64,000 nt of DNA, taken from positions 62,001 to 126,000 of the forward strand of contig SDWH01000006.1 in assembly GCA_019550975.1 (NCBI GenBank), written 5' to 3'. A model generated the notes under the pieces. That model saw nothing but the letters and a program-made list of their open reading frames with translations, ran no database searches and was not told where the DNA came from. The stretch is from Bacteroidales bacterium SW299. GTDB lineage: Bacteria > Bacteroidota > Bacteroidia > Bacteroidales > Bacteroidaceae. A program made the position numbers and the translations under genes. Numbering within the stretch: position 1 is the first letter of the stretch; every line of letters starts with the position of its first letter. Below are positions 15,282 to 24,271 of this stretch, piece by piece.

Positions 15282-17732
15282 ATGAAAAAAGAATTTTTAT
15301 TTGCCTGCGCCTTGGGACTGAGTCTGACCGTGCAGGCGAAAGGACACTTGGACATCACTTCATACAGGTATGCAGGACCTTATCTTGTCAGCCGTCCGCT
15401 GCTGGTAGACAGTACGGATGTCAACGCGAAAGCCTGGTCCGCTGCCAGTTTGCTGAAAACCCCTCTGTCGCTTGACGCTGTAGGCCAGGCTCCCGTATCG
15501 GATGCGGACAAGCTGCCTTCTGCGCCTGCCGAAGGCTATGCCTTGCATCTGATGCAGTTTGATCTGGAGAATACGGCCTACGGAAAAGCGAAGTTCAATG
15601 TGTCTGAAGTGAAGGACTGGCAGCTGTATGTTGACGGAAAGCTGACAGACAAACAGGAAATGGCGCTTGAACCGGGCACGCACGAAGTGGTGCTGAAATA
15701 CCTGTCTGCTCCGGGTGAATCGGTCAAGCCCAAAGTGTCTGTTGATTCGGACGGCGAATTTTCTTTGCACCAGGGGCAGAGCCGCCTCTATACGCTGGCC
15801 GATGCCATGCACGGAACCAAGTGTGCCGGCGTGCAGGTGTCGCCCGACGGAAAGTATCTGATTGTCACTTACCTCACAAGCCTGAAGGAGGGAAGGTCGG
15901 AAACCGTATACTGCGTGAAGGAAACGCTTACGGGGAAGGAAGTGGCACGGCGCTCTGAAGCGATCCGCTGGATGCCGCTTTCGGGAGATTATTATTTCGT
16001 CCGTCAGGGCGTTTCCGGAAGGCAGCTCGTCAGCGTCAGTCCGGCAACAGGATTCGAGCGGGTGATTGCCGAAGGTCTTCCGGAAGGGAATTTCAGCATT
16101 TCGCCGGCAGAAGACTATTTGCTTTATACGCTTGTGCAGGAGGGACCGAAAGAGCGGAAGGAAATTTATGAGGTGATTGATCCGGACGACCGCCAGCCGG
16201 GATGGAGAAACCGCACGTATGTGGCGAAATACGACTTGAAGTCGGGGCTGATGCAGCCGTTGACTTTCGGCTACAGAAACGCGTGGGTGAGCGACATTTC
16301 TGCCGACGGACGCGAAGCGTTGCTGATGGTTTCCACTCACCGCATGGGCAAACGTCCCACTACGCTTTTCTCTGTATACCGGATGGACATGCAGACGCTG
16401 GAGGTTGACACGCTGGTTGAGGAGGACGGATTCATAAGCCATGCGCTGTTTGCTCCCGATGCCCGGCAGGTATTGATACAGGGATCTCCCGAAGCGCTGG
16501 GCGGCGTGGGGATGAATGTGGAAAAGGGACAGACGCCGAGCATGATCGACAGCCAGTTGTTTCTGATGAATGTTGCCGACCGGAAGGTGACTCCGCTTAC
16601 ACGCACGTTCAATCCGAGCGTCCGGAGTGTGCAGTGGAACCTGTCGGACGGACAGATTTATTTCACGGCCGAAAACAGGGACTGCTATTCGCTGTACCGG
16701 CTTGATCCTTCGAGCGGAAAGATTGCCCTGCTGGATGTGCCGGAAGAGATGGTGCTTGCATTCTCACTGGCAGACAAGGCTCCTGTGATGGCATTCTACG
16801 GCGAAAGCGCCGCAAACTCTCACCGCATCTATACCATGAACCTGAAAAAGCAGAAGGCGGAGTTGCGGGAGGATCTGAGCGAAAAGCTGCTGAAAGGCAT
16901 ACGGTTGGGCAGATGTGAAGACTGGAACTTTGTCAGCTCGCGAGGCGACACCATTTACGGAAGATATTACCTGCCTCCTTATTTCGATGAAAGCAAGAAA
17001 TATCCGATGATCGTTTACTATTACGGCGGATGCAGTCCGACGAGCCGCAACTTCGATACGCTTTATCCGTTCCACGCTTATGCGGCGCAGGGCTATGTGG
17101 TCTATGTCGTCCAGCCGAGCGGGGCGACCGGTTTCGGACAGCAGTTTTCGGCGCGCCATGTCAATACGTTCGGCGATTATGTGGCCGACGACATCATCGA
17201 AGGGACGAAGAAGTTCGTGAATGCCCATCCCTATGTCAACGGCAAGAAGATAGGCTGCCTTGGAGCGTCCTACGGCGGTTTCATGACACAGTATCTTCAG
17301 ACGAAGACGGATATCTTTGCTGCGGCGATATCACATGCCGGGATCAGCGACCACACCAGCTATTGGGGAGAGGGATACTGGGGCTATTCGTACAGTGAGG
17401 TTTCGGGTGCCAACAGTTATCCGTGGGCGAACCCCGAACTGTTTGTGGACCACAGTCCGCTCTATAATGCCGACAAGATACATACGCCGCTGCTCTTCCT
17501 CCACGGATCAGTCGACACGAATGTGCCGGTAGGCGAAAGTATCCAGATGTATACGGCCCTGAAGCTTCTGGGACGTGAAACGGCATTGGTGGTTGTAGAC
17601 GGGCAGAACCATCACATCCGCGACTACAGCCGGCGCATCCTGTGGCAGAATACGATCTTTGCATGGTTTGCCAAATGGCTGCAAGATGACGCTTCATGGT
17701 GGAATGCGATGTATCCTCCCAAAACACTGTGA
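15282..17732 (+). CDS. S9-family serine peptidase (dipeptidyl-peptidase IV-like), exported
   Basis: The 816-residue precursor has a signal peptide (FLFACALGLSLTVQA). About 500 residues of beta-propeller sequence follow, with repeats such as VSPDGKYLIVTYLTS and DISADGREALLMVST, and then an alpha/beta-hydrolase domain. Catalytic residues can be placed: Ser663 in GASYGGFM, Asp745 in HGSVDTNVP, and His777 or His778 in GQNHHIRDY. The family cuts dipeptides or tripeptides, often after proline, from peptides small enough to enter the propeller; a periplasmic role in peptide feeding is inferred. sbcD starts three bases after its stop codon, but the pairing is probably only chance proximity. Confidence 0.9.
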   Translation: MKKEFLFACALGLSLTVQAKGHLDITSYRYAGPYLVSRPLLVDSTDVNAKAWSAASLLKTPLSLDAVGQAPVSDADKLPSAPAEGYALHLMQFDLENTAYGKAKFNVSEVKDWQLYVDGKLTDKQEMALEPGTHEVVLKYLSAPGESVKPKVSVDSDGEFSLHQGQSRLYTLADAMHGTKCAGVQVSPDGKYLIVTYLTSLKEGRSETVYCVKETLTGKEVARRSEAIRWMPLSGDYYFVRQGVSGRQLVSVSPATGFERVIAEGLPEGNFSISPAEDYLLYTLVQEGPKERKEIYEVIDPDDRQPGWRNRTYVAKYDLKSGLMQPLTFGYRNAWVSDISADGREALLMVSTHRMGKRPTTLFSVYRMDMQTLEVDTLVEEDGFISHALFAPDARQVLIQGSPEALGGVGMNVEKGQTPSMIDSQLFLMNVADRKVTPLTRTFNPSVRSVQWNLSDGQIYFTAENRDCYSLYRLDPSSGKIALLDVPEEMVLAFSLADKAPVMAFYGESAANSHRIYTMNLKKQKAELREDLSEKLLKGIRLGRCEDWNFVSSRGDTIYGRYYLPPYFDESKKYPMIVYYYGGCSPTSRNFDTLYPFHAYAAQGYVVYVVQPSGATGFGQQFSARHVNTFGDYVADDIIEGTKKFVNAHPYVNGKKIGCLGASYGGFMTQYLQTKTDIFAAAISHAGISDHTSYWGEGYWGYSYSEVSGANSYPWANPELFVDHSPLYNADKIHTPLLFLHGSVDTNVPVGESIQMYTALKLLGRETALVVVDGQNHHIRDYSRRILWQNTIFAWFAKWLQDDASWWNAMYPPKTL

Positions 17733-17735
17733 CGG

Positions 17736-18944
17736 ATGAAGATCATTCATACCAGCGACTGGCATCTGGGACATCTGCTCTATGAGTACGACCGGACAGA
17801 GGAACACCGGCATTTTCTGTCGCAACTGGCCGGAATCGTGAGGGAGGAGCAGCCCGACGCATTGGTTGTAAGCGGAGATGTGTTCCATTACAGCAATCCT
17901 TCGGCTGCCTCCCAGCGTCTGTTTACCGACGCGCTGCTCGCTATACACAACGCATGTCCCCGGATGCAGATCGTGGTGACGGCAGGCAATCACGACAGCA
18001 GTTCCAAACTGGAAGTAGCGTCTAATCTGTGGAAGTATGCGGGCGTGTCCGTTATCGGGCAGATTGAAAGGAAAGACGGAAAAATCAATCTCGACCGCCA
18101 TATCGTGGAGATAAAAGGGAGCGGCGGGGAACTGAAAGGCTATGTGGCGGCTGTCCCGCATGTGTTTCCGCAGAACTTCCCGGCACTTGGCGGGGACCTG
18201 CCGAGGCTGGAGCGTCAGCAGGCATTCTTCCAGACCTTGCTCGATGAAGTTGCCGGACGGAACAGCAGCGGTGTTCCGGTGGTAATGACGGCGCATCTGG
18301 CCGTAACGGGGAGCGACGTGACCGGACACGATGAAGGAAGGGGAGGCATGGAATATACTGATATCGCCGTCCTGGGAACGGGCTACGATTACCTGGCTCT
18401 GGGCCATATCCATTGCCCGCAAACTTTGAAAGGGGGGCGTGCGCGTTATTCCGGTTCGCCTGTAGCCGTCAGTTTCGATGAAGATTATGTGCATTCCGTC
18501 AGCATTGTCGAGTTGGACTCGCACGGGTCCATCCCGGCAATCCGTACAGTTCCGCTGGCTACGGAATGGCCTCTGAAGGTAATTCCGGACAAGGCGGTGC
18601 CGATCGAGGAGGCATTGGAACTGCTGGAGGCTGTGCCCGACGAGGAAAAGGCATACATCGAACTGTTTGTGCGGATAGCGGACGTTCCTCCGGCTTATTG
18701 CATGGAGCGCGCGAACCGGATTGTGAGCGGAAAGAAATGCCGCTTCTGCAGATACAAATGGGAGCGCATTTCTGCGGAACAGGAAGAACGCCTGCACATT
18801 ATCGATGCGGACAAATTGCTGACTCTGTCGCCTCAGGAGGTGGCATCGGTCTACTATCAGGACAAGTACGGACAGGATATGGGTGAAGATTTGCGCGTGA
18901 TGCTGGACACGGCTGTCCGTAGGGTGAAGGAAGCCGGCGATTGA
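17736..18944 (+). CDS. sbcD: SbcD nuclease subunit
   Basis: The 402-residue protein has the Mre11-type phosphoesterase motifs in order: HTSDWHLGH (residues 4-12), SGDVFHYSNPS, TAGNHDSSS, HVFPQNFP and LGHIHCPQ, with a SGSPVAVSFDE after it. These bind two Mn2+ ions. With SbcC it forms a complex that opens hairpins and cuts double-strand DNA ends, acting on palindromes and stalled forks. The stop codon at 18942-18944 lies 36 bases before the preferred sbcC start, or overlaps an alternative one by 4 bases. Confidence 0.96.
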   Translation: MKIIHTSDWHLGHLLYEYDRTEEHRHFLSQLAGIVREEQPDALVVSGDVFHYSNPSAASQRLFTDALLAIHNACPRMQIVVTAGNHDSSSKLEVASNLWKYAGVSVIGQIERKDGKINLDRHIVEIKGSGGELKGYVAAVPHVFPQNFPALGGDLPRLERQQAFFQTLLDEVAGRNSSGVPVVMTAHLAVTGSDVTGHDEGRGGMEYTDIAVLGTGYDYLALGHIHCPQTLKGGRARYSGSPVAVSFDEDYVHSVSIVELDSHGSIPAIRTVPLATEWPLKVIPDKAVPIEEALELLEAVPDEEKAYIELFVRIADVPPAYCMERANRIVSGKKCRFCRYKWERISAEQEERLHIIDADKLLTLSPQEVASVYYQDKYGQDMGEDLRVMLDTAVRRVKEAGD

Positions 18945-18979
18945 CTGCCTCCGTGCAGCAAAAACTAAATCAGTCATTT

Positions 18980-21900
18980 ATGAAACTTCAGAAATTAACG
19001 ATCAGGAACATCGCTTCCATCGAACAGGCGGAGATTGATTTCGAAAACGGACCGTTGGGACAGGATGCCATTTTCCTTATTTGCGGTCCGACCGGGGCGG
19101 GCAAGTCGACCATACTCGACGCCATTTGCCTGGCTCTCTATAATACGACTCCGCGTTTGGTGCAGTCGGCGAACGAACGGTTTTATGACAGCGACTTTTC
19201 AGGACAGTCTGACGACATTGGTATCAGCGACCCGCGCATACTGATGCGCCGTGACAGTACGCTCGCATCTGTCGCGTTGGAATTTGCAGATTCTGACGGG
19301 CATGAACTGGTGGCCGAATGGAGTGTGGCGAGAGCACGCGGAAACCGCAACGGAAGGATTCAGCGCATATCGTGGACTTTATCGGAGAAAGACGGGACGC
19401 AGATAACTGCCCGCGCCACCGACACGAGGCAGGAGATTGAACGGAGAATCGGACTTTCTTTCGAGCAGTTCTGCCGGACAACGCTGCTTGCACAGGGGGA
19501 GTTCACCAAATTTCTCAAGAGCAAGGAAGAAGACAAGTCGAATATCCTTGAGAAACTGACGGGAACCGAGATTTATTCGAAGGTAAGCCGGGAGATTTAT
19601 GCCATACAGAATGAAATGAAGGCCGAGCTGGCGAATTTGCAGGCGAGGACGGAAGGGATTGTGTTGCTTTCGGAAGAGGAACTGAAGGCGTTGCAGGAGG
19701 AAGCGGAACGGCTCGACAGCCGGCTGAAACAGGAAAAAGCGGATCTTTCCCGGGAAACCGTCCGGAAAAAGTGGATGGAAGACCGGAAGGCTCTGGAAAT
19801 GAAAAGCGAAAGGGCGGTGAGGGCTTGCCGGGAAATGCAAGAGGAGCTGGAGTCGGAAGGGTGCAGGCAGAGCCGGAGGCTGGTTGCCGATTGGGACATC
19901 ACGGAGGAGGCGAGAAGATGTCTTGCTGCACAGAAGGAACAGCAAGGCGTTGTCCGGGAGGCTGAAGCCGAATTGAATCTGCTTGAAAAGGAATATGTGA
20001 GTCTGTTGGGTTGCAGGCAAGGGCTCGACCGGAAAATCGATGACGTGAAGGGATTTATTGCACAGACCGAAGCGTTCTTGGCGCAAGAGAAATGTTTTGA
20101 GGAAATGTACAGCCAGTCGCAGGCCATCATTTCGCTTGAACGGCAGCTGCTGGCTTCGCAGCGGAAAGTGAGGGACGGGCTGGCCGGACGGCAGAAGCTG
20201 GCAGAACAGCGTCAGAAGCAGGCGGCGACGCTTGAAGAAAAGAACAGCCTCCATGAGAAAGCCAGGGAGGAAGAACAACGGAAGCAGGCGGAGGTCGACA
20301 TGCTCGGCAGACAGTTGGAAGCCATGCAGGCTGATGCGCTGAAAGCTGATCTGGAGAAATCCGGAAAGCGCATGGCCGAACTGGAAACACTGAAGGAAGC
20401 GGTTGCCCGTCTGAATGAGCGGAAAACTCAGCTTGACGAAGCGGAAAAAACATTGGATGAGTTGAGAGCGCAACTGAAATCGCTTGAAGAAGTCCGGCAA
20501 GGTCTGGCGGGGGAAGTGGCTTCCGCAAAATCAGAAGCGGACAAAATGCAGGAAATCTACGACAAGCAGGAAATGGCTTGCGAGAATTGGGCAAAAGAAG
20601 CGCGGAGGCGTTTGTCGGCAGGAGATGTGTGCCCTGTCTGCGGACGGGAAATTCTGTCGCCGCTTGAACCGGACGAGCATTTCGTGTCGGTGCTTGAACC
20701 GGTAAAGAAGGAGCTTGACAAGAGCAGGGCGAAGCTTGAAGAGGTGACCGGCAAGCTGCAACGGAACGAAGCGGACTATCTGTCGCATGTCCGGTTGGCG
20801 GAATCGCAGCAGAAAAAGAAGGAGCAGGCCGAGAAGTTCTTCGGGGAAGCGCAGAATGCGGTTCTGTCATGTGCAGCCTATCCGGAAGTGTCTGATGCGG
20901 AAAACAAGATGGAAGCGGTCGGACATCTGCTTCAGACGGAATCGGCGGTTCACGACGGACTGATGGCACGCTGGGGTGAGGTCAATGAATTGCATAAAAA
21001 GATAATGGGGCTGCAGAAGGTGAAAGACAGCCTGGCCCGCGCAACCGAAACCGCACGGAGCGAAAAGGAAGCTGCCGAAAAAGAACTGGCGAAGCTGGAT
21101 GCTGACATCCGTGACCGGGAGAATGCGGTTGCCCGTGAGCAGAGCGCATCGGAGGATATGGAAAAGCATATCATTCCGCTGGTAGTGTCTGGAGCATGGC
21201 AGCAGCTCAGAAAAGACAATCCGGATGACTTCATGCGCCAGCTGGACATGAAGTCACGGAACTATGTCGCCGAAGATAAAAAACGGACATCCCTGCAACA
21301 GCTGATGGACACATATGTGCAGGAAAGGGAGGTTGTTGATGAAATCAGGAAGAATGTACTCGACAGGGAACCGGGATGGAAGGAGCTTCATGCCGAAAAA
21401 GCGGAACGGTTTGAAGGTATGCGCAGCCGCTGGAACGCGCTGCTCGTTTCTGTAGCGACAGGGAAAAGCAGGCTCTTGCAGGCGCGTCAGCGGGCGGAGG
21501 AAGCGGCAGGGAAGCTGGCGGATTTTCTCGCTTCGCATCCCGAGATTTCCGGCGGCAGGCTGGAGCAGCTGGCGTTGCGCAGCCCGGAGGAGGTGAAACA
21601 GCAAAGGGAAAAGCTTCGGAAGCTGGATGAGGACCTGGTTGCCCGGCAAACGGAAATGCGGCGCGCCGCCGATGAACTGGAAGCGCATTTGGGCATACGG
21701 CCTGAAATGAGCGAAGAGGCGACAGAGGAATCTCTCGCTGCAGAAATGGTGCGGCTGGAAGCAAATGTGTCTGACTTGACCCGCCAACTGGGAGCCGTTT
21801 CGCAGAAACAGAAGGACAATGCCGAGAATGCCGGACGGATGAAGCATCTGACAGAGCTGATTGAGGCCAGACGGAAAGAAGCGGAAGGATGGGGAAGGCT

Positions 21901-22393
21901 GTCTGCCTTGTTCGGAAGCGCCGACGGGAAAAAGTTCCGCAATATAGCGCAAAGCTATATGCTCAGACAGTTGCTTTCGGGTGCCAACCACTACCTTGCG
22001 CGTCTGACCGACAGGTACCGGATGGAATGCCAGCCGGGATCGCTGACAATCCTGCTCCGTGATGAATATGAAGGCGGTGTATGCCGTCCGACATCCACGA
22101 TTTCCGGCGGAGAGAGCTTTCTGATTTCGCTCTCGCTGGCGCTCGGACTTTCTTCCCTCAACCGCAAAAGTCTGTCGGTCGACACCTTATTCATCGACGA
22201 GGGCTTCGGCACGCTCGACAGCGATTACCTGAACACCGTGATGGATGCCTTGGAGCGGCTGCATCAGATGGGGGGCAGGAAGGTCGGCATCATCAGTCAT
22301 GTAGACAGTCTGCGCGAGCGGATCCATACCCAGATTCATGTAGAACGGATAAACAGTACGCTGAGCCGGATTGAAGTCACGACGCTGTTCTGA
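18980..22393 (+). CDS. sbcC: SbcC ATPase subunit (Rad50-like)
   Basis: The 1137-residue SMC-like protein has Walker A GPTGAGKST (about residues 36-44), long coiled coils on either side of a zinc hook CPVCG (Cys551 and Cys554), the ABC signature STISGGESFLISLSLALGL and Walker B DTLFIDEGFGTLD, closing with an H-loop near GIISHVDSLRERI. It drives the SbcD nuclease through ATP-dependent clamping of DNA. I prefer the ATG at 18980, which gives the family start MKLQKLTIRNIASI; an upstream ATG at 18941 overlaps the sbcD stop and would add 13 residues. Confidence 0.96.
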   Translation: MKLQKLTIRNIASIEQAEIDFENGPLGQDAIFLICGPTGAGKSTILDAICLALYNTTPRLVQSANERFYDSDFSGQSDDIGISDPRILMRRDSTLASVALEFADSDGHELVAEWSVARARGNRNGRIQRISWTLSEKDGTQITARATDTRQEIERRIGLSFEQFCRTTLLAQGEFTKFLKSKEEDKSNILEKLTGTEIYSKVSREIYAIQNEMKAELANLQARTEGIVLLSEEELKALQEEAERLDSRLKQEKADLSRETVRKKWMEDRKALEMKSERAVRACREMQEELESEGCRQSRRLVADWDITEEARRCLAAQKEQQGVVREAEAELNLLEKEYVSLLGCRQGLDRKIDDVKGFIAQTEAFLAQEKCFEEMYSQSQAIISLERQLLASQRKVRDGLAGRQKLAEQRQKQAATLEEKNSLHEKAREEEQRKQAEVDMLGRQLEAMQADALKADLEKSGKRMAELETLKEAVARLNERKTQLDEAEKTLDELRAQLKSLEEVRQGLAGEVASAKSEADKMQEIYDKQEMACENWAKEARRRLSAGDVCPVCGREILSPLEPDEHFVSVLEPVKKELDKSRAKLEEVTGKLQRNEADYLSHVRLAESQQKKKEQAEKFFGEAQNAVLSCAAYPEVSDAENKMEAVGHLLQTESAVHDGLMARWGEVNELHKKIMGLQKVKDSLARATETARSEKEAAEKELAKLDADIRDRENAVAREQSASEDMEKHIIPLVVSGAWQQLRKDNPDDFMRQLDMKSRNYVAEDKKRTSLQQLMDTYVQEREVVDEIRKNVLDREPGWKELHAEKAERFEGMRSRWNALLVSVATGKSRLLQARQRAEEAAGKLADFLASHPEISGGRLEQLALRSPEEVKQQREKLRKLDEDLVARQTEMRRAADELEAHLGIRPEMSEEATEESLAAEMVRLEANVSDLTRQLGAVSQKQKDNAENAGRMKHLTELIEARRKEAEGWGRLSALFGSADGKKFRNIAQSYMLRQLLSGANHYLARLTDRYRMECQPGSLTILLRDEYEGGVCRPTSTISGGESFLISLSLALGLSSLNRKSLSVDTLFIDEGFGTLDSDYLNTVMDALERLHQMGGRKVGIISHVDSLRERIHTQIHVERINSTLSRIEVTTLF

Positions 22394-22419
22394 CCGAAGC
22401 CTCCGGCTGCGGGATATAA

Positions 22420-22464
22420 GAAGGTGTGTTCCGACGTTGGTTTCTCTGATCGGAACACACCTTC
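22420..22464. terminator. Bidirectional terminator between sbcC and the aquaporin gene
   Basis: A perfect 15-bp stem (22420-22434 with 22450-22464) with a 15-base loop lies between the convergent genes. Confidence 0.75.
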
Positions 22465-22502
22465 ATTTATTGGCCGTTGACCGGCTGTTTCCCGGATACG
22501 TT

Positions 22503-23183
22503 TCAGTCGTCGGTCTTCAGAAACTTCCACACGCCTGCACTGATTGCGCCTCCCAGGAACGGAGCGACGATGAAGAGCCACAATTGTTCCATGGCCTGTC
22601 CGCCTTCCATCAGTGCCGGACCTATGCTGCGTGCCGGGTTGACCGATGTTCCGGTGATGGGGATACATACGATATGGATCAGTATGAGGGTAAGTCCGAT
22701 GATGAGTCCGGCAAAATTTCCGGCGCCTTTCTTCTGGTCGGTTGTGGCCAATACAACCAGCACGAAGATAAAGGTAAACACCGTTTCAGCGATAAAGGCC
22801 TGCGCGATGTTTCCCGGGTCGAACGTGTTTGAGCCAGTTGCTGTAGGGCCGTCGTGTGTGCCGGTAGAAACCAGCAGCGACAGAATCAGCGAGCCTATGA
22901 TTGCACCCACAATCTGGAAGAGCATATACATCAGCGCGCGTTTCGGTTTCATTCCTCCCGACAGCCATACCCCCAGTGTAATGGCAGGATTGATATGACA
23001 CCCCGATATGTTTCCGATTGTATACGCCATCGCTACCACGGATAATCCGAAGGCCATTGCAACTCCGATTGTTCCGACGCCGGCACCCACTGTGTCGGCC
23101 ACTCCTCCTGCAAATACGGCGCTGCCGCATCCCATCAGTACGAGAACCATTGTTCCGACAAGTTCTGCTACATACTTTTTCAT
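22503..23183 (-). CDS. aqpZ: Aquaporin (MIP family, AqpZ-like)
   Basis: The 226-residue protein has six hydrophobic segments and both NPA signatures: SGCHINPAITLG (NPA 65-67) and GTSVNPARSIGPAL (NPA 182-184). A conserved Arg follows the second NPA, as needed for the selectivity filter. Length and the His/Cys-like filter surroundings fit a water channel (AqpZ) more than a glycerol facilitator, which are longer. It lets water cross the inner membrane. It is a single gene, with no neighbour of related function. Confidence 0.93.
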   Translation of the reverse strand: MKKYVAELVGTMVLVLMGCGSAVFAGGVADTVGAGVGTIGVAMAFGLSVVAMAYTIGNISGCHINPAITLGVWLSGGMKPKRALMYMLFQIVGAIIGSLILSLLVSTGTHDGPTATGSNTFDPGNIAQAFIAETVFTFIFVLVVLATTDQKKGAGNFAGLIIGLTLILIHIVCIPITGTSVNPARSIGPALMEGGQAMEQLWLFIVAPFLGGAISAGVWKFLKTDD

Positions 23184-23436
23184 AATAATAACTTTTAAAG
23201 TGATAAGTTGCTTCTAAAGTATAGCTTTTTTGTCAGAAAAACAAATGTTTTCTCAAAAACAATGCGTTCAGACTGTCATTTTTTAAGGGCCGGCATCAGG
23301 CTTCCGCCTGTTATCCGGTTGCGGAAAACGCCCGGTCGGACGGGGTGGGAGCAGGTGAGGACTTCTGACTGTCCCGCATCCGGCCAGACAAAAGCCGAGA
23401 AGGGCGGCGGTCAAGAATGAGGACCGCCTGCTCATG

Positions 23437-23997
23437 TCATTTCAGCTTTTTGCCTTCCGCAAAGGCTTTGCCCACCTTTTCGCCGATTCTCAGGTATTCG
23501 TTGTTGAACGGATCAAATACAATGGGAGCCACTTTTGCCGCGTCCACTTTGCCGTTCTCGTCAAGCACACGCTCGTCTGCGCTGACGTTTACGATTTCTC
23601 CTCTCAAGATGCACGTGTCCGGATTGTAGTCTTTTACCTTGCACTCCAGCGCAACGGCAAGTTCGTCGATAAGCGGGGCGTTGACAAAAGCCGACTTCGT
23701 GGCGTGGAAACCGGCCCGCTGAAACTTGTCGGGAACTTTATTCCCGGACACGAGTCCCACATAATCGCAGGCTGCCACGTGAGGCACGTCGGCCATGCTT
23801 ACCGTAAACGCACCGGTTTTCAGCAGGTTCTTCACTGTCTTGTGGCCTGCGCTCAGACACAGGCTGATTTCGTTCATTTCGCTGATGCCGCCCCATGCCG
23901 CGTTCATCGCGTCCGGAGTTCCGTTCTCATCGTATGTGGCAATGATGAATACAGGCTGGGGATAGCTTAAAGGCTTTGCGCCGAAATTCTTTCTCAT
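23437..23997 (-). CDS. Flavin reductase family protein (FMN-binding split barrel)
   Basis: The 186-residue protein starts MRKNFGAKPLSYPQPVFIIATYDENGTPDAMNAAWGG and carries the split-barrel pattern: SLCLSAGHKTVKNLLKTGAFTVSM, then CDYVGLVSGNKVPDKFQRAGF, and a final IVFDPFNNEYLRIG. These segments bind FMN in proteins that use NAD(P)H to reduce free flavins or act as FMN stores. I chose the ATG at 23997; an open extension upstream runs through a repeat array and has no family resemblance. It stands alone on its strand. Confidence 0.85.
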   Translation of the reverse strand: MRKNFGAKPLSYPQPVFIIATYDENGTPDAMNAAWGGISEMNEISLCLSAGHKTVKNLLKTGAFTVSMADVPHVAACDYVGLVSGNKVPDKFQRAGFHATKSAFVNAPLIDELAVALECKVKDYNPDTCILRGEIVNVSADERVLDENGKVDAAKVAPIVFDPFNNEYLRIGEKVGKAFAEGKKLK

Positions 23998-24133
23998 AGT
24001 CTTTTCTATTAAAGGGTTTGCTGCTTTTGCCGCTTTCCTGAACGGAGCGGGCATTACAAAATTGGAATAAAAAAATGAAATATGCAATAGAAACAGCACA
24101 ATCTGCGCGCAAAAATGCCATTGCTGCCTGTTC

Positions 24134-24229
24134 AGAACTGCAGACCGCAGTGTGGTTTGTATAAACGGCAGTGTTGTTTGCAAAAACCACAATGCGGTTT
24201 GTATAAACCACGTTGTGGTTTCCAGTTTT
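24134..24229. repeat. Degenerate 21-bp tandem repeat array
   Basis: Four clear units with exactly 21-base spacing share a core like GGTTTGTATAAAC; the core T/G positions are at 24155, 24176, 24197 and 24218. An earlier half-matching unit begins near 24134. The core GTTTGTATAAAC is nearly palindromic. The array lies in the 274-base gap upstream of the flavin reductase gene and downstream of the radical SAM gene. Confidence 0.7.
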
Positions 24230-24271
24230 ATCCGAAAATATTCAGGCTTTCTTCGGTGTCCGCCCGTTTTT

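Noticed and set aside
15360-16442. 360-codon minus-strand open frame inside the S9 peptidase gene
   Set aside because: Antisense to an intact gene with clear catalytic motifs; no family resemblance in the shadow frame.
24134-24229. CRISPR array
   Set aside because: Units are 21 bases in direct tandem with no separate spacers, and no cas genes are present.
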